Positions 16,846-24,273 of a DNA stretch of 64,000 nucleotides are shown one piece after another (position 1 is the stretch's first letter; the number at the start of each line of letters is the position of its first letter). Source of the stretch: Paenibacillus sp. FSL R5-0345 (GTDB taxonomy: Bacteria > Bacillota > Bacilli > Paenibacillales > Paenibacillaceae). The position numbers were made by a program, and so were the translations under genes. The stretch is from assembly GCF_000758585.1 (NCBI RefSeq), contig NZ_CP009281.1, positions 4,774,001 through 4,838,000 on the forward strand, read 5' to 3'. The notes beneath the pieces are model-generated. The model was not told the origin of the DNA. It ran no database searches and saw nothing but the letters and a program-made list of their open reading frames with translations.

Positions 16846-16860
16846 TACTATTAGTTAGTA
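16846..16860. promoter_or_regulatory. YodB-type operator upstream of the HxlR gene
   Basis: TACTATTAGTTAGTA is a perfect TACT-N7-AGTA inverted repeat, the form described for YodB sites in Bacillus. It overlaps a -10-like TATACT (minus strand, 16863-16858) and lies 27 bp before the start codon, the place for autorepression. Confidence 0.6.
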
Positions 16861-16943
16861 TATATAATATTAACACATTTTAACCTTGATGAACATCGTT
16901 TACCAAAAAAAGTTCATCTGACTCTATTATTATATCCCCAATG

Positions 16944-17267
16944 TCAATCCCCCACAGGTCCTTTAGATCCCCGCCCGGCAATCGCTTCGGTTACGATTTG
17001 TGCCAAGTCGTCATTTCCAAATAACGAAAGCACACCCAGGACTGTATCATCAGAAATGTCCCCTGCTTCCTCCGCAGAAACCGTGAGGGAAAGCGCATGA
17101 CGCAAAGCTTCATTCCCTTCTTGCTGCGGATAGGCCTGCAAATAAAGCGCATGCGGATCGAGGCCTTGATTGACGCACCACTGAGCAAAGACAAGGATCA
17201 TCATCTCTTCTTCGCGCTTATAGCTTTCGATGATCTGTTCCTCCACTAATTTACGGTTATCCTCCAT
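16944..17267 (-). CDS. Small conserved-looking cytoplasmic protein, 107 residues
   Basis: Acidic, helical protein with no signal or membrane segment. It opens MEDNRKLVEEQIIESYKREE and carries AQWCVNQGLDPHALYLQAYP and GVLSLFGNDDLAQIV. I do not recognise a named family. Start ATG at 17267 follows GAAAGGAG and lies 26 bp after the stop codon of the Gfo/Idh oxidoreductase gene, so the two are cotranscribed. An upstream in-frame start would overlap the previous gene and has no ribosome site. Function unknown. Confidence 0.65.
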   Translation of the reverse strand: MEDNRKLVEEQIIESYKREEEMMILVFAQWCVNQGLDPHALYLQAYPQQEGNEALRHALSLTVSAEEAGDISDDTVLGVLSLFGNDDLAQIVTEAIAGRGSKGPVGD

Positions 17268-17292
17268 ATATTCTTCTCCTTTCTCGGAGACC

Positions 17293-18228
17293 TCATTCAG
17301 CAAGCTGTGCCGCCAGCATATGACTAGGCAGTACCGCTGAAGCAGCAATGCTGCATTGCTCCGGTGTATTTATATTGCTAAGAAAATCGTTCACCACTCC
17401 ACTAAAACCTCTTCTATCCAGCACAGTATCCCAGCTTCCAAAGCTTTGAATTTGCGGCTTGGCATCCTTTTTATAAAGAACAGCCTTGTCCAGATCCACC
17501 ACTTCCACTGATCTGCCATACCCATGTAGCTCAAGCTTCTCCACATCCACGCCAGCTTCACGAATCATACTGTACATCCCTACTGCGCCATGTTTCCAGC
17601 TGAGCATTCCAGATGCCTGTAGAAGACGACCTGCTTCATTAGATTGAAGATGATTACGAAGCCGTTCATAATGATCTCCACACAACCACAACAGCAAATC
17701 AAGCATATGGATCAAATCATCATGCACAGTTTCGCGGCTGGTACCCGTCTGTAGCTTCGTTCGATGTTTTATCGCACTACAATGGCTAATCCCACCGACT
17801 TCCTCAAGCCATTGCTTAGCGGTAACATACATAGGGGCAAAACGGCGATTAAAGCCCACTCCTAGCAAAAGCCCTTTATCTTGTGCTAACTCCGCCATCC
17901 TTCTGGACTCTTCAAAATCATAGGACAGCGGCTTATCTACATATACCGAAATCCCATGTTCGAGACATTTTGTTACTATATCATAATGTGTAGTCGTTGG
18001 GCTATGTACAAATACTGCATCCAGATCCCAAGAAAACAGCTCATCCAGATTCGTCGTACCTTTAGGAAAACGGTAAGTTTGAACGGCCTGCTCCACCGTT
18101 GTCGGTGAATGACTAAGAACACCAACTACCTCCGCATGTTCATGCTGAGAGAGCAGTGGCAAATATACTTTGCGGGCGATATTGCCGATTCCTATTATGG
18201 CGACTCTTTTACGTTCAGATGCAATCAT
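17293..18228 (-). CDS. Gfo/Idh/MocA-family oxidoreductase
   Basis: A 311-residue NAD(P)-dependent oxidoreductase. The N-terminal Rossmann motif is IIGIGNIARKVYLPLL, followed by VFVHSPTTTHYDIV and the family hallmark YVDKPLSYDFEESRRMAELA (residues about 105-125), which contains the catalytic EKP-like Lys (DKP here). A GVGFNRRFAP strand precedes the C-terminal dimer domain. Substrates in this family are sugars or sugar derivatives; none is indicated by the neighbours. It is transcribed divergently from the TVP38 gene and is followed by a small protein gene. Confidence 0.85.
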   Translation of the reverse strand: MIASERKRVAIIGIGNIARKVYLPLLSQHEHAEVVGVLSHSPTTVEQAVQTYRFPKGTTNLDELFSWDLDAVFVHSPTTTHYDIVTKCLEHGISVYVDKPLSYDFEESRRMAELAQDKGLLLGVGFNRRFAPMYVTAKQWLEEVGGISHCSAIKHRTKLQTGTSRETVHDDLIHMLDLLLWLCGDHYERLRNHLQSNEAGRLLQASGMLSWKHGAVGMYSMIREAGVDVEKLELHGYGRSVEVVDLDKAVLYKKDAKPQIQSFGSWDTVLDRRGFSGVVNDFLSNINTPEQCSIAASAVLPSHMLAAQLAE

Positions 18229-18394
18229 TGATCTTCCCCCCTCTCAATACTTCAATAACTCGTTCATTCTCTCTTTGTTCTCTACAAATGCTATTATACC
18301 TGCTTCTCATTCTCTGACAATTGATCTTTACTTCAATATTTACTTCTTTTCCCTTATGATGAGATGAATGAGTGGAAGAAGGGGCATATTATCT

Positions 18395-19015
18395 ATGAAG
18401 AAATGGTTCTCGATTATTCTTTATGTTTCGGCCACAATCCTTGCGTTTATCTACAGATATGACATCCTAAGCTGGATGAAAGAGGATCATAATCTTTTCA
18501 GTTCCATAGGGATTGCAACTTTACTGGCTTTGTTTCCAGTTGTACCTTACAAAGCTGTCATCGGGTTCTTCGGTTATGCTTACGGGAGTTTAGCGGGTGC
18601 TATAATCTGCTGGCTGGCTACAAATCTTGCTGCGGCAATCCTTTTTGGCGTTGTAAAATACTTATTTCAAAGCCAGGCAAGAGCTTACTTAGCCTCCATA
18701 CCCGCGCTCGAAAAGTTCACAGCCGGCATAGAACGACGGCCTTTCGCTTCAATTGTCCTTGCTCGTCTCGTGCCGATCATTCCCCAAACAGCGGTCAACA
18801 TCTACGCCGGAGCCGCTGGTCTGCCTTTTTGGAGCTATATTGCAGCTTCTGGCATAGGAAAAATACCGGGGATTGCCTTATACGCCTTTCTCGGAGATCA
18901 TCTGTTGCAGAATCCCGGAAGTGCAATTACAGCCATCATTGTGTATGCCGCAGTACTGATTATTGCTGGACTGAGTTTGCGTCCCCGCTCTCAAGAAGTG
19001 AAAAATCATCGTTAG
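18395..19015 (+). CDS. TVP38/TMEM64-family membrane protein
   Basis: A 206-residue integral membrane protein of the SNARE-associated/DedA-like (VTT) superfamily. It shows several hydrophobic segments and the family core FFGYAYGSLAGAIICWLATNLAAAI, then RLVPIIPQTAVNIYAGAAGLPFW and GKIPGIALYAFLGD. Such proteins are implicated in lipid or phospholipid-carrier translocation, but the role of this member is unknown. The ATG at 18395 is preferred over 18368 because a GAAGAAGGGG lies between them. It has no operon partner on this strand upstream. Confidence 0.85.
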   Translation: MKKWFSIILYVSATILAFIYRYDILSWMKEDHNLFSSIGIATLLALFPVVPYKAVIGFFGYAYGSLAGAIICWLATNLAAAILFGVVKYLFQSQARAYLASIPALEKFTAGIERRPFASIVLARLVPIIPQTAVNIYAGAAGLPFWSYIAASGIGKIPGIALYAFLGDHLLQNPGSAITAIIVYAAVLIIAGLSLRPRSQEVKNHR

Positions 19016-19114
19016 TGAAGAACTATTTGCTCGCAAACTGGCAGGCAGTTAGTATTTGCTTTATAATTAAATTGTGATCTATTTAATTGCATTATGTGAA
19101 ATGGAGGGATATCA

Positions 19115-20101
19115 ATGAGTGAACATCAGACTAACCATATAAATACCAAGACAGAAAAAGCAACCTTTGCAGGCGGATGCTTCTGGTGCATGGTCTCGCC
19201 GTTCGAAGAATTGCCAGGTATCATTAGTGTCGTCTCTGGCTATACCGGCGGTCATACTGTAAACCCGACCTATGAAGAGGTTTGTTCGGAAACGACAGGA
19301 CATGTTGAAGCTGTACAAATTACGTTCAACCCAGATATTTTCCCTTATAGCAAGTTACTTGAGCTGTTCTGGCAGCAAATTGACCCTACCGACGCAGGTG
19401 GACAATTCCATGATCGCGGGACTTCTTACGGAACAGCGATCTTTACCTATTCGGAGGAACAAAAACAACAAGCAGAAGCTTCCAAGGCAGCTCTGCAAGC
19501 AAGCGGTCGATTCTCTAGTCCGATTGTAACTCCGATTCTCCCGGCAACCACCTTCTATCCCGCCGAAGAATATCATCAGGGCTACCATCGTAAGAATCCC
19601 GGCCACTACAAACGTTACCGTAAAGGTTCCGGCCGAGAAGATTTTATCGAAACTCACTGGACACATAAAGAGGACAAACAAAGCTTGAAAGAACGTCTAA
19701 CACCACTTCAATATGAAGTCACTCAGAATAGTGCAACAGAATCACCTTTTCGAAATGATTTCTGGGATCACCATGGAGATGGCATTTATGTAGATATCGT
19801 ATCTGGTGAGCCGTTATTCAGCTCGCAGGATAAATACGATTCCGGTTGCGGCTGGCCAAGTTTTACCCGTCCGATCCGGGACTACGCTGTGAAGGAAAAG
19901 ACAGACCTCAGTCATTTGATGGTTCGCACAGAAGTACGCAGCAAAGTAGCAGACTCTCACCTAGGTCATGTCTTCGACGATGGTCCCGGAGAAAACGGGC
20001 TACGCTACTGTATAAATTCAGCAGCATTGCGATTTGTACCTAAAGAGGATCTAGAGAAAGAAGGCTATGGAGAGTATCGCGTGCTCTTCCAGTCTGCCTA
20101 A
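19115..20101 (+). CDS. msrAB: Bifunctional methionine sulfoxide reductase MsrA-MsrB
   Basis: A 328-residue fusion that reduces both S- and R-methionine sulfoxide in oxidised proteins. MsrA occupies about residues 13-165 with the catalytic Cys in AGGCFWCM and YPAEEYHQGYH. MsrB follows from about residue 185 (RLTPLQYEVTQ) with SGCGWPSFTRP, the DSHLGHVFDDGP loop and the catalytic RYCINSAALRF near 310. The usual pair of CxxC zinc motifs of many MsrB domains is absent. The start follows ATGGAGGG. Its 3' terminator has been split by the insertion sequence 64 bp downstream of the stop codon. Confidence 0.93.
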   Translation: MSEHQTNHINTKTEKATFAGGCFWCMVSPFEELPGIISVVSGYTGGHTVNPTYEEVCSETTGHVEAVQITFNPDIFPYSKLLELFWQQIDPTDAGGQFHDRGTSYGTAIFTYSEEQKQQAEASKAALQASGRFSSPIVTPILPATTFYPAEEYHQGYHRKNPGHYKRYRKGSGREDFIETHWTHKEDKQSLKERLTPLQYEVTQNSATESPFRNDFWDHHGDGIYVDIVSGEPLFSSQDKYDSGCGWPSFTRPIRDYAVKEKTDLSHLMVRTEVRSKVADSHLGHVFDDGPGENGLRYCINSAALRFVPKEDLEKEGYGEYRVLFQSA

Positions 20102-20239
20102 TTTTCAATCTTCTGCACAAAAGAAAAAATATCGTCCTTTTATTAGAAAAGCCCTCAATCCATGTGAAGTGCACCCCTTAGAATAGACATTGGAAAAAAC
20201 CCCTGGTTTATCCGATGAAATTCTAGGGGGTGCATTTTT

Positions 20240-20638
20240 ATGGCGATTAAAGGACAGAAGTTTAAAAATTACTCAGATGAGATTAAAAAAGAGGCCATTC
20301 GTTTACATGTGGAGGAAAGATGGACTTATCGGAAAATTACGGAGCATTTTGAGATACAAGATCAAGGACGGGTAAAGAGATGGATGAAGAAATACCGAGA
20401 GCTAGGGGAATTTGGGCTACTAGATCAACGGGGGCGTCGTATTGAATATATCGATCAAGATAGGTATGTTCAAAAGCTCAAACGGGAAAATGAAATGCTA
20501 AAAAAGTGTTTGGAAATCTGGATGCAGGAGGTGAAACGCACAAATATAGAGTCATTGAGAACGCTGCAAAAGAGTATGCCGTTAGCAACCTGTGTAAACT
20601 CTTTAGGGTCTCTAGAAGTGGATACTACGCTTTCCTGA
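20240..20638 (+). CDS. IS3-family OrfA (helix-turn-helix part of transposase)
   Basis: A 132-residue first frame of the transposase. Its helix-turn-helix (EAIRLHVEERWTYRKITEHF) binds the element ends, and a leucine-zipper-like stretch (VQKLKRENEMLKKCLEIW) follows. At 20500-20506 the A-AAA-AAG slippery heptamer lets ribosomes move to the -1 frame and make the OrfAB fusion, the active transposase in IS150-type elements. The part after the slip site is not expected to matter. Confidence 0.88.
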   Translation: MAIKGQKFKNYSDEIKKEAIRLHVEERWTYRKITEHFEIQDQGRVKRWMKKYRELGEFGLLDQRGRRIEYIDQDRYVQKLKRENEMLKKCLEIWMQEVKRTNIESLRTLQKSMPLATCVNSLGSLEVDTTLS

Positions 20639-21390
20639 AGCGCAAAGGAACAGATCGGGATCAGGAAGCAAAGGCGCTCATTCAGAAGGTCTATGAAAGG
20701 TATGAAGGAGTCTACGGTTATCGCCAAATTCAATTGTTCTTGCTACAAGACCACGGGGTTTGGATGAATCATAAGAAGGTACTCAGAATTATGCAGGATT
20801 TAGGCATTCGTTCGAGGATCCGCCGAAAACATCGTTGTAATTATGCTACTTCTGAAGGAGACCGTGTGGCGAAAAATATTTTGAAACGGGATTTCAAAGC
20901 GGATGCTCCCAACCAAAAATGGGTGACAGACATTACGCAATATCGTGTAGGCGAAAAGTGGCTCTATCTTTCTGCGATTAAAGATTTATTCAATAACGAA
21001 ATTATCGCTTATCAAATGAGCGCTAGGAACGACAACGAACTGGTTCTCCGGACCTTTGAGCAGGCGTGGAGTCAGCAAAAAGACGTGACTGGACTGATCG
21101 TTCACAGCGATCAGGGATTCCAATACACGTCTCATGCATACCACGACATGCTGCCAAAGGTTGGGGCCCGAATCAGCATGTCTCGCCGAGGCAATTGTTA
21201 TGACAACGCCTCTATGGAGAGCTTCTTCTCGCATCTCAAAACGGAAGGACTCTATCCTTATGATATCCGAAATATGGATGAGGCACAAAGGAAAATTGAA
21301 GATTACATTCGATTTTATAACCAACATCGGCCACAACGAAGGTTAAATAAGCTGCCTCCGGTAGAGTACCGGAAACAGCTTATTGCCTAG
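20506..21390 (+). CDS. IS3-family OrfB (DDE integrase core)
   Basis: Second frame of the transposase, up to 294 residues, in the -1 frame relative to OrfA and normally made as a fusion. It has an HTH_21-like start (KYRVIENAAKEYAVSNLCKLF) and an RNase H-fold catalytic core. The DDE residues lie in WVTDITQY, VHSDQGFQYTS and RRGNCYDNASMESFFSHLK. The C-terminus (RFYNQHRPQRRLNKLPPVEYR) is typical of the family. All catalytic residues are present. Confidence 0.9.
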   Translation: MFGNLDAGGETHKYRVIENAAKEYAVSNLCKLFRVSRSGYYAFLKRKGTDRDQEAKALIQKVYERYEGVYGYRQIQLFLLQDHGVWMNHKKVLRIMQDLGIRSRIRRKHRCNYATSEGDRVAKNILKRDFKADAPNQKWVTDITQYRVGEKWLYLSAIKDLFNNEIIAYQMSARNDNELVLRTFEQAWSQQKDVTGLIVHSDQGFQYTSHAYHDMLPKVGARISMSRRGNCYDNASMESFFSHLKTEGLYPYDIRNMDEAQRKIEDYIRFYNQHRPQRRLNKLPPVEYRKQLIA

Positions 21391-21469
21391 GGTCTTTTTT
21401 CAGTGTCTATAAAATGGGGGCTTGACCAATGTAATACCTTGGATTGAGGGCTTTTTAATTTCATAGCGC

Positions 21470-22594
21470 CTACTCTTTCTCTGAGTCCTTATTAGCCTTC
21501 AGATCATCTTCTGAAGCTGCCTCCTTGATCTCTTTTGCCGCAGGAATGATTTGCTCTCTGTTCAGCTCCTTATTTCGTTGACGCATCCTCTCGGTCTGCT
21601 GCTCCCGACGCTCGCGAATATTTTTGCGGGAAACTAGAACGACAGCTAGGATAATGGCTACTCCAATTAGTATCGGTAACGCTCCTGCAAGGATAACGAC
21701 AATCCACTGAAACATAACAGATAGTGCATTCAAGCTTCCTTTTAGAGCATCTGAAGCACGTTCCAGTAACGGTCCTTGCTCTTCCTTCTCTTTGACAGCA
21801 ATGCTTTCATCCGTCTGATACACTCTCAGTTCTACTGTAGAGAATGATACATTCTGATTAATATATCTCATTCTACCTTTAATCTGCTCAATGGTTTCCT
21901 GAATCGAACCAAGCTCGTTCGCGAAGGCGACCAGATCCGTGGATTTCGTTGCTTTTTTCATAAACTCTGTATATTGTGCTTCCATTAACTGCTTGGCCTT
22001 CAAACGCGACTCCAGATCAACATACTCTTCAGAGACATCTTGTCCTTGAATGCTGCGCTGTAGAGATTCGTGTTTTACTTGTTCTAATTTATTCAGAAAA
22101 GGGGAGAATCCGGAGGCAGGCACCTTAAGGATAAACGTCCCACCTTGCTCGTACTGCGACATATTTTCATTAAACTCAATAATATATCCATTTGCCATGG
22201 TTACTAAATTACGTATTTCAGTCTGTGCTTTTCCATAGTCTTCTACTTCCATGTTAAGATTCGCTTTATAGATCAGCTTCTTGTTCAAGCCCGCTACTAC
22301 ATCACTACCAGTAAATCCTGCACTTGCTTGAATTGTATTGTCTGGTGTGGATCCCTTTACAGCCAAGTTATCGCCGCCGCCACCTGTTTCTGTCTCAGGA
22401 GCTGCCGCGGTACTCTGGTCCGCAGATGAGGCCATCGAGCTTTGCGTTTGTACCTCTGCTGCTGCATTGTTACTCGTACTACCATTTTCTTTTGCCGAAC
22501 TATCTGCCGCTGAATTCCTATCCGCTGAGCCACACCCCGCCAAGACCACCGTAAGAATTAATAAACATAAGTAATGCAGACCCCATTTGCGCAT
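21470..22594 (-). CDS. DUF4349 lipoprotein
   Basis: A 374-residue cell-surface lipoprotein. The signal peptide ends in the lipobox VLAGC, followed by a Ser/Asn/Ala-rich linker. The DUF4349 domain begins with KLIYKANLNMEVEDYGKAQTEI, and includes a coiled coil (ESRLKAKQLMEAQYTEFM..IEQIKGRMRYINQNVSFSTVE). A membrane segment (WIVVILAGALPILIGVAIIL) comes near residue 310, then a basic cytoplasmic tail. ATG at 22594 is six bases after GGAGGA. Function unknown; the domain is common in Firmicute envelope proteins. Its terminator is the one interrupted by the IS. Confidence 0.82.
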   Translation of the reverse strand: MRKWGLHYLCLLILTVVLAGCGSADRNSAADSSAKENGSTSNNAAAEVQTQSSMASSADQSTAAAPETETGGGGDNLAVKGSTPDNTIQASAGFTGSDVVAGLNKKLIYKANLNMEVEDYGKAQTEIRNLVTMANGYIIEFNENMSQYEQGGTFILKVPASGFSPFLNKLEQVKHESLQRSIQGQDVSEEYVDLESRLKAKQLMEAQYTEFMKKATKSTDLVAFANELGSIQETIEQIKGRMRYINQNVSFSTVELRVYQTDESIAVKEKEEQGPLLERASDALKGSLNALSVMFQWIVVILAGALPILIGVAIILAVVLVSRKNIRERREQQTERMRQRNKELNREQIIPAAKEIKEAASEDDLKANKDSEKE

Positions 22595-22773
22595 TCTCAT
22601 TCCTCCAAAAATGTAATAGATACCGCTTGCACGGATCATAATATCGTTCCGGAATGTCTTGTTCTAAGCAGATCTCTTCCGTCACTCTATACTATGACGT
22701 TCCAAAACTTGGAAGGTTGCACTTAAAAATGGAATGAAAAACAGTTTCTTTTGAGTTATGCTCTCTAAACAGA

Positions 22774-22802
22774 ACAAAAGCCGCATTTCTGCGACTCTTT
22801 TA
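22774..22802 (-). terminator. Weak intrinsic terminator after the secreted-protein gene
   Basis: Minus strand AAAAGAGTCGCA-gaaa-TGCGGCTTTT, about 30 bp after the stop codon. Confidence 0.6.
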
Positions 22803-22831
22803 GTTTAAAGCTATTATATTTCGTGCCAAAA

Positions 22832-23617
22832 TCAACCTGGGTTAGCAGCACTTTGTTTAATGACATACACGCCATCTGGTAGCGATCCGCTTAATAATCT
22901 CGCTGTGTAAATATCAACATCATAACTATTAGTACTTACAAGAACTGAAGAACCCTGAACATTAACATAATTCTTCTCTGTGATTACACCAAATGAGTTA
23001 TTCATAATAGGCGTGTATTCCATCCAAGCATAGTTGTACGGATTTACTGATGCAGTTGTCGTGTTACTGCCACCATAAGTATTGGACCATGATGAGCCAC
23101 CTGTAATACCAGCACTTACCGCTGTTTGTTTTGCGGTTACACCAAAGCTAGTATTCGCAATATAGCCTTGAGATACTGAATAGCTAATGTTTAACAACGA
23201 ATTTACAGAAGCACTGTTATATACAGGTTGAGAGATTCTTCTAGTCAAGCCACTTCTAGTGACATAGGAGACATAACCATTTTGTTGATAGGAGTAGATC
23301 GTTGTTTGGTAAGCATCTCTAGGTGCAATAGCAGAGGCACTTGCAAAGGAAGAATCCGTTTTGAACAGAGGTACACTTGCCAACAGCCCCTCTTTAGCAG
23401 CCTCTACAGCTTGTCCTTGCGCAAGAATGTCATTGTACTCTTCTACAGAAATTTCTGACAATCCCGTAGCTGAGGCTTTATAGACTTTTATGATTTCTGA
23501 TTCACTCTTTTGAGGAGCTTCGTCATTATGTACACCTTCCGCACCTGCATAAAGCGGTAAGCACAATATGAACATTAGGGCAAAAGGGAATAATAAGAAC
23601 TTTTTCAATATCTTCAT
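22832..23617 (-). CDS. Secreted protein of unknown function, 261 residues
   Basis: Sec signal peptide with basic start (MKILKK), hydrophobic core and AGA-like cleavage site near residue 26. The mature part is rich in Ser, Thr, Asn and Tyr with few charges. The segment from about 105 to 190 (SYSVSQGYIANTSFGVTAKQTAVSAGITGGS) has alternating strands, resembling extracellular beta-rich or pore-forming proteins, but I cannot assign a family. No cysteines were noticed in the mature part. It starts well upstream of its own terminator and is likely monocistronic. About 360 bp of AT-rich DNA precede it. Confidence 0.65.
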   Translation of the reverse strand: MKILKKFLLFPFALMFILCLPLYAGAEGVHNDEAPQKSESEIIKVYKASATGLSEISVEEYNDILAQGQAVEAAKEGLLASVPLFKTDSSFASASAIAPRDAYQTTIYSYQQNGYVSYVTRSGLTRRISQPVYNSASVNSLLNISYSVSQGYIANTSFGVTAKQTAVSAGITGGSSWSNTYGGSNTTTASVNPYNYAWMEYTPIMNNSFGVITEKNYVNVQGSSVLVSTNSYDVDIYTARLLSGSLPDGVYVIKQSAANPG

Positions 23618-23895
23618 CCTCCAATATTTCAGATTAGGATCGGCCGTTCCCCATTGAAAATATTAACAGAATATTTTTGTAATAATATAGATATTTAGGA
23701 TTATTTTCTATTTTTAGACATGTAAGCAATAGATGTCTTTTGTGTTTTTTTATATTTATTTGTATAAGTTTGTCGTATTTCCGTTATTGAATAACCCATT
23801 TGCTTACATACATTTTATTTGATACAATTACCACGTCTAATCAAACAGAAAATACCAAATACCCTCTATTCATAATGAATGAGGGCGCGGCATGG

Positions 23896-23930
23896 TTCTG
23901 TTCGGACAAGCTCCACCTTGCTGAACAGAG
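23896..23930 (+). other. Leader hairpin upstream of the DUF1540 gene
   Basis: TTCTGTTCGG and CTGAACAGAG are complementary arms, with a further AAG/CTT pair inside the loop. The hairpin ends 50 bp before the start codon. The rest of 23618-23895 is AT-rich with no gene seen. Confidence 0.45.
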
Positions 23931-23979
23931 CAGTTCATTTCATGATGCTGTCTATCACACCAAGGGGAGGTGAACCCTC

Positions 23980-24132
23980 ATGGCAAAAGACGTAATTTGC
24001 GAAGTTAACTCCTGCACCCACTGGGCAGAAGAGAACAAATGCAGTGCTGATTCTATCTTTGTAGCTTTCCACAGCTCCCAAGAACCTACACGTGCAGAAG
24101 AGACAGATTGTAAAACTTTCGAAAGCAAATAA
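23980..24132 (+). CDS. DUF1540 small protein, 50 residues
   Basis: A short gene read directly from the sequence: ATG at 23980 preceded by AGGGGAGGTG, stop TAA at 24130-24132, terminator immediately after. The product opens MAKDVICEVNSCTHWAEENK and has four cysteines in the DUF1540 pattern (C-x4-C-x8-C ... C-x-T-F near the end), probably a small metal-binding or disulfide fold. The family is common in spore-formers; its function is not established. A hairpin in the leader might regulate it. Confidence 0.82.
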   Translation: MAKDVICEVNSCTHWAEENKCSADSIFVAFHSSQEPTRAEETDCKTFESK

Positions 24133-24143
24133 GGTGATGATTT

Positions 24144-24180
24144 GAAGGGACCCTCCACGGTTCCTTCTTTTCTTTTCTCA
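24144..24180 (+). terminator. Intrinsic terminator after the DUF1540 gene
   Basis: GAAGGGACC-ctcca-CGGTTCCTTC hairpin followed by a T-rich tract, 12 bp after the stop codon. Confidence 0.75.
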
Positions 24181-24273
24181 TTCTATCAAGAATGAGAATT
24201 ATTATCAAGTGGCTGAAATAAAAAGCCAGGGAGAAGTTCCCCGGCTTAAATTTATTGCTTTACTCTTTCGCTA

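Larger units (their letters stand above)
20165..21428 (+). mobile_element. IS3-family (IS150-like) insertion sequence
   Basis: A 1,264-bp element with imperfect terminal inverted repeats of about 39 bp, beginning TG and ending CA. The conserved blocks are CCCC, ATAGACA and AAAAAA in both ends. A 3-bp target duplication ATG flanks it (20162-20164 and 21429-21431). It carries overlapping orfA and orfB with a -1 frameshift window, typical of IS3 elements. The reading frames are intact, so it may still be active. Confidence 0.92.
20149..21452. terminator. Bidirectional terminator interrupted by the insertion sequence
   Basis: Left arm AGCCCTCAATCCA (20150-20162) and right arm TGGATTGAGGGCT (21440-21452) are perfect complements flanked by A/T runs on the outer sides. 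Without the IS they would form a 13-bp hairpin with a loop of about 12 bases between the convergent msrAB and DUF4349 genes. The arms are now 1.28 kb apart. Confidence 0.8.

Noticed and set aside
20101..20240. Considered the IS as a composite element or one half of a transposon
   Set aside because: Only one copy with simple 3-bp duplications is present and no passenger gene lies between copies.
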